Origin: Cyclobacteriaceae bacterium
GTDB lineage: Bacteria; Bacteroidota; Bacteroidia; Cytophagales; Cyclobacteriaceae
Assembly: GCA_028285445.1 (NCBI GenBank)
Contig: JANQPQ010000056.1
Location: forward strand, 1 to 64,000
DNA length: 64,000 bases
Reading direction: 5' to 3'
Each line of letters opens with the position of its first letter. The first letter of the stretch is position 1. A program made the translations under genes and the position numbers. Positions 9,343-17,278 of the stretch are shown here, piece after piece. The notes under the pieces were generated by a model. That model had not been told where the DNA came from. It made no database searches and worked only from the letters and a program-made list of their open reading frames with translations.

Positions 9343-9617
9343 TGCAACCTACCCGCAGGGAAAAAATTCCCAATTGCCTGGCTGCAGGAGCATACCGATA
9401 CCATATACCGATGCCAGATACTGCGACGATCTGGGAAAAACTACAGCAAACTTATGGCAATATTCGCGTCAATAATTTCTTCAAAATAATGGAAATAGAC
9501 ACCCAAAGATTCAACATAAAAGCAACGTCTTGGGGTCGTACGCCTATCACAATAATGTTCAAAACCCCCTGTACCAAAAGAGAGCTAGCTAAACTCCATA
9601 CTATTTTAAACTACTGA
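9339..9617 (+). CDS. 92-residue protein of unknown function, translationally coupled to the V4R gene
   Basis: The likely start is the ATG at 9339 (or the adjacent ATG at 9342), which overlaps the TGA stop of the V4R gene in ATGATG. An upstream ATG at 9291 in the same frame lies inside the V4R gene and is less likely. The product (MMQPTRREKIPNCLAAGAYR at its start, ending KRELAKLHTILNY) has no signal peptide, no membrane segment and no family I recognise. Two cysteines are present. The histidine kinase starts 5 bp after its stop, so all three genes should be one transcript. A linker or accessory role between V4R protein and kinase is inference from position only. Confidence 0.65.
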   Translation: MMQPTRREKIPNCLAAGAYRYHIPMPDTATIWEKLQQTYGNIRVNNFFKIMEIDTQRFNIKATSWGRTPITIMFKTPCTKRELAKLHTILNY

Positions 9618-9622
9618 TTACA

Positions 9623-11089
9623 ATGGCAGAGCAAAAAGGTACAGGTGTTTTCGATTCCCTTCCAATTGGCGCACTATATCTCGACTTAAAACTAGAAATA
9701 ACTTGGGCTAGCAAGAGATTTTCGCATCTTTTTAATTGTGAGAGCGATGAGCTAATTGGCGACAATTTCGAAGCCCTTATCAGCCCAAAAGACAGTAAGG
9801 GAGAATCCCGCTTCTACTCCAAACTGGTCCAATACCAAAGCGGCATACTAGACACTCAACTAAGCTTGAGAATTGCTGGTAAAGATTATTTCACCCGAAT
9901 CCGAATGTCGAAAGAGGAAGAGCGGTGGACAGTATACGTAGAGGACATACTTACCGAACCAAACCTAACCTTCCAGCTACTCTGGGAGGAGGAGAAATTC
10001 TCCAACATTGTAAAGTTCTCCGGGGAAGGCATTGCGATTCTGGACGAAAGCAATAGAATACTGGAATTCAACAGGAAGTTTTTCGACTTCATGAATTTCA
10101 AGTCAGAACATAACATCGCCCTCAGCGAAGCTGCGTTGAGTGGCAAAAACATATTTGAATTGTTGGGTGATAGCTTCCACGGACTCATCGATACATTAGA
10201 AGATTCAAAAGGCAGCACAGACTCCCGTTATACCGAGATCTACACCTACGGTGACTACATTTTCCAGGTACAGTCTAACCCAACCATATTGCCCATAAAA
10301 GGGTTTACTGGAAATTGCCTGGTATTTAAGGACATAACCGCCCAAAAGAAATTAGAGGTATTAACCCAAGAATTAAATCAGAGTAACGAGATTCTCGACC
10401 AGCTAAATCAAGAGAAAAACTACTTAATGAATGTGGTTGCCCATGATCTAAAAAGCCCTCTCAATCAAATTGCCGGGTTAATGAATCTCATTAAGTTAGA
10501 GGAGGATCGATTATCTGAGCAACAAATGGATTGTTGCGAAAAGATTCTCGATTCATCGACCAGGCTAAGCTCTTTAATCAACACTATACTTGATCAGGAA
10601 TCAATAGATAATCAGAAGCTCAACCTCACGCCAGAACAACTTCATGTTGATGAGGTACTAAAGCAGCTCGTTGACAATTTTCAAACCTTGGCTAACGAGA
10701 AAGATATAGACTTGGGCTTTGAGATACACAACGCACCACTTACTACTACTCTTGATCGCAATTTTACGATCCAGGTATTTGAAAACCTCATCAGCAATGC
10801 AATCAAGTTCTCACCACCCGAAAAAAGTGTACAAATTACAGCTCGCTTGGAAAACGAAGACATAGTTACTGAAATTAAGGATAACGGCCCTGGGCTGACG
10901 GAAGACGATAAAAACAAGCTCTTCAAGAAATTTAGCAAGCTAAGTGCCAAGCCAACCGGTAAAGAAACTTCCAGCGGATTGGGACTCTCAATTGTAAAAA
11001 AATATGTTGATGCCATGAATGGCAAAGTTTGGTGCGAGAGCAAATCAGGTTTTGGCGCCAAATTTGTGGTTAGTTTTCCCAAGTCGTAA
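9623..11089 (+). CDS. soluble PAS-PAS sensor histidine kinase
   Basis: A 488-residue protein without membrane segments. Two PAS-like domains lie at about residues 8-110 (LPIGALYLDLKLEITWASKR) and 125-240 (GEGIAILDESNRILEFNRKF). A short coiled coil follows, then HisKA with phospho-acceptor His274 in VVAHDLKSPLNQI. The ATPase domain shows the N box ENLISNAIKF, the G1 box DNGPGL, the F box LFKKFSKL and the G2 box SSGLGLSIVKKY. It is the third gene of the V4R operon. No response regulator is encoded beside it, so the output is unknown. Cytosolic location and close coupling suggest it reads the V4R protein. Confidence 0.9.
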   Translation: MAEQKGTGVFDSLPIGALYLDLKLEITWASKRFSHLFNCESDELIGDNFEALISPKDSKGESRFYSKLVQYQSGILDTQLSLRIAGKDYFTRIRMSKEEERWTVYVEDILTEPNLTFQLLWEEEKFSNIVKFSGEGIAILDESNRILEFNRKFFDFMNFKSEHNIALSEAALSGKNIFELLGDSFHGLIDTLEDSKGSTDSRYTEIYTYGDYIFQVQSNPTILPIKGFTGNCLVFKDITAQKKLEVLTQELNQSNEILDQLNQEKNYLMNVVAHDLKSPLNQIAGLMNLIKLEEDRLSEQQMDCCEKILDSSTRLSSLINTILDQESIDNQKLNLTPEQLHVDEVLKQLVDNFQTLANEKDIDLGFEIHNAPLTTTLDRNFTIQVFENLISNAIKFSPPEKSVQITARLENEDIVTEIKDNGPGLTEDDKNKLFKKFSKLSAKPTGKETSSGLGLSIVKKYVDAMNGKVWCESKSGFGAKFVVSFPKS

Positions 11090-11159
11090 CGACTAGCAGT
11101 GGTGCTCCAGACCCAAGGATTGAGGAGCTATTCCATTGCAAGTTTATCCACAGGCCTGA

Positions 11160-11474
11160 GTGATCAGAGCTGAAACGAAGAGAAGACATATGTTTATAGA
11201 TGCATTTTTTTTGGTTGGCCTATTTTACCTCTCCATTCCCGCTGTTACCGCATACTGCGCAGTGTCCTATGGCAAACCAGGTTGGTTATGGTTCCTTTTA
11301 GGAATGTTCTTGCCGGTTATTGCGCACCTTACCCTCTACTTGCTTGTAGTCTTAGAGGAGAAGAAAGTCAGAAATTCAAATGGCATGCGCGAAGACGAAG
11401 AGCGCTATATGGGTGAGCTAATTCAGAACGTAATGACAGATATCAACCGCAAAAAGCAAGGCCTGCGCCGTTAG
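11160..11474 (+). CDS. small two-TM membrane protein
   Basis: A 104-residue product from a GTG at 11160; an ATG at 11190 is an equally good start and begins MFIDAFFLVGLFYLSIPAVT. Two hydrophobic segments (about 12-35 and 41-66) are followed by a charged cytoplasmic tail rich in E, K and R. It lies 70 bp after the histidine kinase gene and may be the last gene of that operon. The stop shares TTAG (11471-11474) with the stop of the convergent lipoprotein gene. I do not recognise a family. Confidence 0.6.
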   Translation: MIRAETKRRHMFIDAFFLVGLFYLSIPAVTAYCAVSYGKPGWLWFLLGMFLPVIAHLTLYLLVVLEEKKVRNSNGMREDEERYMGELIQNVMTDINRKKQGLRR

Positions 11475-11911
11475 TCTTTTTGCTTCAGATCTCTCTTTGA
11501 TACTGACTTACCGGTTTTCAGGTTAATGATCTTCGTATAGTCGTCAAGTGTTTGGCCCTCGGCCATGGTACCCGGAAAATTAACCACCTCTAACTGAAAA
11601 CCACTATACCAGCCGACTTTTCCGTTATCTATGCTGTTCTCCAAAACCACTTCTGCCTTGCTCAGGTCATAGGCAAAATAATCAATGTGATTTTGAGGGC
11701 TTGTTGCCGTCCCCTTTACTTCCTTCATACATAATACATAACTGTCATCAGGACTTTTGGTAAATGTGGCATCGTCGCCGAATTTCTCCTTGGCTATATT
11801 CAAATAGTTATCGTCGGTTGATTTGACCTTAGACGTTGTGGAGCATCCAGCAATAATCAGTAGCAGTGTAGCAGTTAACAGTGTAAAGTACAGAGACCTC
11901 ATGTTTAGCAT
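11471..11911 (-). CDS. small lipoprotein of unknown function
   Basis: A 146-residue product. The N terminus is a lipoprotein signal with lipobox LLIIAGC (cysteine near residue 23), followed by a polar region and a compact alpha/beta domain (KEKFGDDATFTKSPDDSYVL, HIDYFAYDLSKAEVVLENS). The arrangement suggests a short envelope-anchored domain. A second in-frame ATG (MRSLYFTLL) three codons in is also possible. No family recognised. Confidence 0.75.
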   Translation of the reverse strand: MLNMRSLYFTLLTATLLLIIAGCSTTSKVKSTDDNYLNIAKEKFGDDATFTKSPDDSYVLCMKEVKGTATSPQNHIDYFAYDLSKAEVVLENSIDNGKVGWYSGFQLEVVNFPGTMAEGQTLDDYTKIINLKTGKSVSKRDLKQKD

Positions 11912-11944
11912 TGATTAATGAAACAAAAATAGAATTATGGTTAG

Positions 11945-14900
11945 CTAGTTCCTAATTACTCTTCTTACCACCCTGCTATCTCCCAAACCAAGTTCGAGTA
12001 AATAGACTCCTCGTGGTAATGCGGAAGTATTTATCTCGTGTTTCAGTACAGGAGAATTTAGTTCTACCCTTTCATTAAAAAGTCGCTTTCCTTGTGCATC
12101 GTTGAGGCTAATATCCACCCATCTCACCTTGATTCCAGTCGCATCTATCTGAATATAATCGCCAGCGGGATTTGGAAATACAGATAAATTGTCTTCCAGC
12201 TCCCGATCCAAACTTACCACCACAACGCTAAAGGCCGGGGACGTACCCACGCATGTACCAACGGTAATTTCCACAGTGTAATCTCCTAAGAGGCTGGGGC
12301 TATGCATCTGCGAAGTTGCACCACTGATTGCTGTTCCTTCAAAAAACCACTGATAAGAGTCAGCAGTAACCGATGCAACAAGGTTATTATCAACGTCTTG
12401 CGAGATGGTTACATCTGGTGGATCGACGGTTATAAAATCTATCTTTTCTTCGAATAACGAACCGTTAATGGTCAGTTTCACTGTTTTTGTTCCGCTGGCG
12501 CCATAACTAACTGTGTGAGGGCCAGCACCGGTAGCTGTTGCCGGGGTGGCATCTGCACCAAAGTCCCAGTCATAGCTGGTAATTGTTCCGGAAGATGCGT
12601 CTGTAAAAACTACGTCATCACTAATACAGGCTACCTGCTTATCTACGGTAAATGCTGGTGTTGTAGGACCAACCACACTAACATCGTCTATTGCCATTCC
12701 CACATCCTGCGTTCCGGGATCACTTCTAAAGACAAACCTAAATGCAACATTCTGATTACCCGCCAGGAAAGTAAGATCAGCCATCTTTACATCATAGGCT
12801 CCACTGGTGTTCCCCGAGAAGAATCGCTCGCCAGGAGCAAAAACTGCATTATCAATTGCTGCATTCACATCATACCAATCTGATGAAACTAAATCTTCCA
12901 ATCTTGTCCAGGAATCACCCCGATCCAAAGAATACTCCACAATAAACCCATCATAAGTGTCTTCAAAAGAGTATTTGGCTGAGAATTCAAGACTATAAGT
13001 ACCCGCGTTGGTAAAATCAAAATTGGGGGTGTATAAGAATGCCTCAGAATTGTTGTCATAGTTTGCTGCTGCCAACCCTGTAATCCACGCACTCGATCCA
13101 CTACTTGTCCCGTCTTTCCCGCTTACTGCGGAATTGCCCAATTCAAATCCAGTTCCTGAAGCATTGTAAGCAGCAAAGTCAGATTGATTGCTTTCAAAAT
13201 TTCCTCCGTTGGCGGCCAGATATGATACGGCTCGATCAGGCAAAACGGTAATCAAATCAGTTTTTGTCTCTGTATCTGCTCCACTATTTATCGACAAACT
13301 AACAGAGTAGGTACCAGCAGTGGTATAGTTATGGCTTGGGTTTCTTTCTCCTGAATTGGTACCATCTCCAAAATCCCAACTAAAAGAATTGCCAGTACCA
13401 GTGGATTGGTCGGTGAATTGCACTGGTGCATTTAGATAGGCTACCGAAGATGCCACTTTGAAATCAGCATTTGCTGTTGCCACAAATACATCAGAAGTAA
13501 ATAGTCCTCGACCATGTGTTGCAACAACCACCATCCCGTCTGAGTCTCTATATTGCAGCATATCGCAACGCACATTGGCAAGGTCAGTTGAGGTTGGGTC
13601 CCAATCGGGCGAACTCACTGATAAGTCATCAGTAGACCAAACCCCAAGTTCAGTTGCCAATAGAACTTCATCAAGGTCACCGGGGTTGTATAGTGCCCAC
13701 CGCACCGGCATATCCGGTAGGTTCCCCTCTTTATCATTCCAGGTTGTTCCGCCATCAGTTGTCTCCCAAACTGAGGTAAGACCGAAGTTAGAAAATGTGA
13801 TTAGTAGCTGATCGTCATCCGCTCCTACTTGTATTGATGAAACCGTGCCAGCATCTGGCAAGCTTCCGCTAATATCAGTAACAGTGGGTGTACCGTCTGC
13901 ATTTTCTATCTTAAAAATTGGCCCATCATTGGTCTCTTCACTGGTTCCAACAAAGATTAGGTTGTCGGTATACGGCGAAGTCGCCAGCGCTGAGATTTGT
14001 TCTCCCCCAAGCGAAACAGAAACCTGCTCGTCGTCGGGGGTAGTGGTAAGGTCGAAATATCTAACATACTGATCAGCATTGCCGGCTGCATAGAGAATTT
14101 GTTCATCACTGTCATACACCGCTGGATTTATAAACCGGCCGGTACTTTGATCATCACTAATATTTGTAAAGGATGAACCGCCGTTAGTTGAAAGTCTGTA
14201 AGAATTTCCAATGAAACTAGAAATCTGGATTTGGGAATCGCTCTGGTCGATAAAGCAGAAGGCTCCATCACCACCAGTTACTTCGGTGGTAGAATTAATA
14301 CCAGGATCTGTAAATTGATGCGTACCATTATCTTGAGTACCACCCAAGTAATAGTTTGATCCGGCTTGATTTTCGGCCGCTACCGAATAGAATTGCGTAA
14401 CGTTGTAACCCTTATTTCGTGCATAGAAGTTTGGGGTAAAGCTGTCAAGGCCTGATGCCAGAAAAACTCCGCCATCATTACCAATAATGGCCTCATTTGG
14501 GAAATTCGGTCTGAATATAATGTTATGCTGGTCTGCATGAACGAAGGGCTCGCAGAAACCAGTCCAGTAAGAAACCGGCTTACCATCATCACTTTCTCCC
14601 CAATTAGTACCACCATCTGCTGACCGATGCAAACTAATACCACCGGCAATAAGTACATCCTCATCTTCTGGATGCACAGCAAGTATCAAGTTGTACCAGG
14701 CTTGCCCTCTGGCAAAGTCATCAGTAGCAACATCGCAACTTTGCTGCAGGCTATTTGGTATCGTTAGGTCAGACCAGGTAGCGCCAGCGTCTCCTGATCG
14801 TGAGAACCATTCTATATCATTGCCATTGCTGGCAACAACATAAACCACATCTGAGTTAGAAGGAGCTGTGGCAATCTCCATTCTTTCGCCATTGGCCGGA

Positions 14901-15850
14901 ATTGTGGTTATTTCAGTCCATGTGTCACCATCGTTAGTTGATTTATGTAATTCTCCATCGTTAAAAATTCCGAGGCTGGCATAAACGTCTCCATTGTCGG
15001 CAATCTCAATGTCTGCCCCCCTGCCCTGCAATTCCTGGTCCCACGATGTTCCACCATTGGTCGATCTGAAAATACCACCAGCAGAAGATGGTGCATTAGA
15101 TGCCCTCACTGCTGCCAGAACTGTTCCCTGGTTAGTTACGACAATTTTTTGAACATAGCTATAAACGTTATTGTCAGTGCTGGCAAGTTGTGTCCAGGTC
15201 GCTCCGCCATCAGTAGATTTCCATATCCCCGCTCCTCTGACAGCATCAAAATTGAACCATCCTTCTCCGGTGCCCGCATAAAATGTTTGGTGGTCAGTGG
15301 GATCGTAGGCTAGAGTGGTGATGGCCAGGTTGGCCATAAAGTCATCAACATTATGCCACTGTGATTGTGGGTTGGTAATATCGTTATTGTACCACAAGCC
15401 CCCGGAAACGCCTCCAGCCCAAACTTTGCGACTTGAAGCGTCATTCGGGTCGAATATTAATGCCCTTGTCCGACCGCCAACATTGTCCGGACCTCTTTCT
15501 GTCCAATTCACTCCGGCAATAGCTGTCTGAAGTCCGTGCCGATCGCTAAATTTCGTCTTTGCCTGCTCAAAAGCATCAAGTAATCTCTCCGTTGGAGGAT
15601 ACCCAAGTTTGGGATCCGCTGTCATCTCAAAGTTCTGCAACATCGCCAAGTCGGGTCGATCATACTTATTTACTGCCTTGCCCTGCTTAAGATTTTGGTA
15701 CCAGGCGATCATATCTTCACCTGGCTTTTCATTCATTGCCAGTGGTCTCTGCTTCTTATGATGGGAGAAATCACCGAAAAGTATTAGAAGAAAGAAGGGT
15801 AAGATATTGAGATTAGAAAGTACCGACTTGCGGTCTAGTTTCGTTTTCAT
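11945..15850 (-). CDS. large secreted BNR/VPS10-like propeller protein with PKD domains and T9SS sorting signal
   Basis: A 1301-residue protein. After a hydrophobic N terminus it has a long propeller region (about 100-800) with many BNR/sortilin-type turns (STDGGATWTQL, STNGGTSWDQ, SADGGTNWGES, TTDGGTTWNDK). Two PKD domains follow (FSWDFGDGTNSG near 830 and YDWDFGADATPA near 1090). Between them lies a jelly-roll-like segment with AFRFVFRSDPGTQDVGMAIDDV. The C-terminal 80 residues are a Por_Secre_tail T9SS type A sorting domain (VFPNPAGDYIQI, PRGVYLLELGLG). Export across the outer membrane and surface attachment or release are therefore expected. Proteins of this layout are often annotated as exo-alpha-sialidase-like or glycosyl-hydrolase-like, but no catalytic residues can be assigned. 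Confidence 0.88.
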   Translation of the reverse strand: MKTKLDRKSVLSNLNILPFFLLILFGDFSHHKKQRPLAMNEKPGEDMIAWYQNLKQGKAVNKYDRPDLAMLQNFEMTADPKLGYPPTERLLDAFEQAKTKFSDRHGLQTAIAGVNWTERGPDNVGGRTRALIFDPNDASSRKVWAGGVSGGLWYNNDITNPQSQWHNVDDFMANLAITTLAYDPTDHQTFYAGTGEGWFNFDAVRGAGIWKSTDGGATWTQLASTDNNVYSYVQKIVVTNQGTVLAAVRASNAPSSAGGIFRSTNGGTSWDQELQGRGADIEIADNGDVYASLGIFNDGELHKSTNDGDTWTEITTIPANGERMEIATAPSNSDVVYVVASNGNDIEWFSRSGDAGATWSDLTIPNSLQQSCDVATDDFARGQAWYNLILAVHPEDEDVLIAGGISLHRSADGGTNWGESDDGKPVSYWTGFCEPFVHADQHNIIFRPNFPNEAIIGNDGGVFLASGLDSFTPNFYARNKGYNVTQFYSVAAENQAGSNYYLGGTQDNGTHQFTDPGINSTTEVTGGDGAFCFIDQSDSQIQISSFIGNSYRLSTNGGSSFTNISDDQSTGRFINPAVYDSDEQILYAAGNADQYVRYFDLTTTPDDEQVSVSLGGEQISALATSPYTDNLIFVGTSEETNDGPIFKIENADGTPTVTDISGSLPDAGTVSSIQVGADDDQLLITFSNFGLTSVWETTDGGTTWNDKEGNLPDMPVRWALYNPGDLDEVLLATELGVWSTDDLSVSSPDWDPTSTDLANVRCDMLQYRDSDGMVVVATHGRGLFTSDVFVATANADFKVASSVAYLNAPVQFTDQSTGTGNSFSWDFGDGTNSGERNPSHNYTTAGTYSVSLSINSGADTETKTDLITVLPDRAVSYLAANGGNFESNQSDFAAYNASGTGFELGNSAVSGKDGTSSGSSAWITGLAAANYDNNSEAFLYTPNFDFTNAGTYSLEFSAKYSFEDTYDGFIVEYSLDRGDSWTRLEDLVSSDWYDVNAAIDNAVFAPGERFFSGNTSGAYDVKMADLTFLAGNQNVAFRFVFRSDPGTQDVGMAIDDVSVVGPTTPAFTVDKQVACISDDVVFTDASSGTITSYDWDFGADATPATATGAGPHTVSYGASGTKTVKLTINGSLFEEKIDFITVDPPDVTISQDVDNNLVASVTADSYQWFFEGTAISGATSQMHSPSLLGDYTVEITVGTCVGTSPAFSVVVVSLDRELEDNLSVFPNPAGDYIQIDATGIKVRWVDISLNDAQGKRLFNERVELNSPVLKHEINTSALPRGVYLLELGLGDSRVVRRVIRN

Positions 15851-15977
15851 GGTTGAGGGACAATAGTTAGATCAGGGTTTGGCGAAGGGGACAATTTAAA
15901 TAATAATCCTATACAAGGCTACATGTAACCACCCGTTAATACGAATTAGTAGCAAAAGGTAATGCTTACAGACCTCG

Positions 15978-16451
15978 CTACAGGTTTGAAAAGAAGTAGT
16001 AAGCTATAAACCCGGATACAATTAGTTTGGCAACGGTTCCAAAGACAAAGCCAATGAAAGACCCCAGCGCAGATTTCACAGCTTGTTCAGTTGTCTTGCC
16101 TCCTGTCATCTCGCCGACTAAGGCGCCAAGAATTGGCCCAATAATTAATCCCAAAGGTGGAAAGAAGATTATTCCGATCACTAAACCTAAAACACTTCCC
16201 CACACTCCCCTCCGGGAACCTCCTAACTTTTTGGTGCCATAGGCCGGAACGACGTAATCAAGGGCAGTAACCAAAGCTGCTATTAAGCCCCATAAGAGAA
16301 TAAACTGCCAAGAAAATCTTGGTACTTCAGTAAGTTGAAGAAATATGAGGGCGACGAAGCTTAGTGGTGGCCCGGGGATGATTGGTAGAACACAACCTAC
16401 AAATCCAATCAGGATAAAAATTATACCTAAACCAATCCAGAGCCAGTCCAT
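15978..16451 (-). CDS. DUF456 family membrane protein
   Basis: A 157-residue protein with four to five hydrophobic segments. It has typical DUF456 features: an N-terminal GCVLPIIPGPPLSFVALI loop, a central DYVVPAYGTKKLGGSRRGVW motif and a glycine-rich hairpin GIIFFPPLGLIIGPILGALV. Length fits the family. Function of the family is not established; it is an inner-membrane protein. It is a single-gene unit here, divergent from the HEAT-like gene at 16561. Confidence 0.88.
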   Translation of the reverse strand: MDWLWIGLGIIFILIGFVGCVLPIIPGPPLSFVALIFLQLTEVPRFSWQFILLWGLIAALVTALDYVVPAYGTKKLGGSRRGVWGSVLGLVIGIIFFPPLGLIIGPILGALVGEMTGGKTTEQAVKSALGSFIGFVFGTVAKLIVSGFIAYYFFSNL

Positions 16452-16560
16452 TTTCCTATTAGATGGAAAGTTAAGCCTTGCTGTTACAACCAGAAAGTTT
16501 TGGTCTGAGCAATTTCTGTGATCAACAAGGAATTAAGTTTCATCTCAGTAACTTGGATTT

Positions 16561-17079
16561 ATGAATCTTACTGAAGAGATACTAGCCGGCCGATCGAAGG
16601 GCCAGGTAGAGATGATCAGGGATTTCATCGGAAAAAGTTCTGATAGATTCGGTGTACTGATGGAGTTTGTTCTCCAAGGCCCGACAGAAACTCGCGAATA
16701 TGCCGCCTGGATTATGAACCATTGCGCCGATAGGTTTCCAGCACTGCTTAAACCCTATATAGGTGAGATGGTTGTAGAACTGGGTAGGAAGGAGTGCACA
16801 ACGGCACTCAAAAGAAATTTTTTGCGGGCCCTGTCCAGTCAAGCCATTCCCGATGGTAACCTGGGGCCATTAGTCGATGTTAGTTTTAAATGTTTACAAT
16901 CACCTAAGCAACCCGTTGCGGTAAAGGTTCATGCCATGACAGTACTTTACAGGGCTACCGTGGCTATCCCTGAAATTAGACACGAGTTGGCCATCATAAT
17001 TGAAGACCAGATGCCTTATGGCTCAGCCGGCTTTAGATCAAGAGGAAGTAAGATTTTGGCTGCTCTTCAAACGCGTTAG
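16561..17079 (+). CDS. HEAT-repeat-like alpha-helical protein
   Basis: A 172-residue cytosolic protein predicted to be entirely helical, with repeating helix pairs (TREYAAWIMNHCADRFPALL, TTALKRNFLRALSSQAIPD, VAVKVHAMTVLYRATVAIPE, FRSRGSKILAALQ). The spacing of about 35-40 residues and the positions of A, L and R resemble HEAT repeats. There are no catalytic motifs. A scaffold or binding role is inferred from the fold only. Confidence 0.65.
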   Translation: MNLTEEILAGRSKGQVEMIRDFIGKSSDRFGVLMEFVLQGPTETREYAAWIMNHCADRFPALLKPYIGEMVVELGRKECTTALKRNFLRALSSQAIPDGNLGPLVDVSFKCLQSPKQPVAVKVHAMTVLYRATVAIPEIRHELAIIIEDQMPYGSAGFRSRGSKILAALQTR

Positions 17080-17278
17080 GAAGATAATTCTTCATATAGT
17101 ACCATTTTTATAAATAATGGGGTCTCATTCCGACATATATTTCCATACTGTATTTAAATAATGCAACAAATAATTACTAATTTAGGGTCACATTCTATGT
17201 AATGTTAGTATATAGAATTGAATCTTATTATTACTGTTTGCCTCCTATTAAGGCAGCCAACTAACTAAACCCTTTGCC

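Noticed and set aside
13458-13811. Long open frames antisense to the large T9SS propeller gene (for example 117 codons).
   Set aside because: They reflect the codon bias of the opposite strand and have no start context or domain character.
11945-15850. Repeated GGT-TGG phrases in the propeller gene considered as tandem DNA repeats.
   Set aside because: The repetition is at protein level (BNR-type blades) and the DNA copies are diverged.
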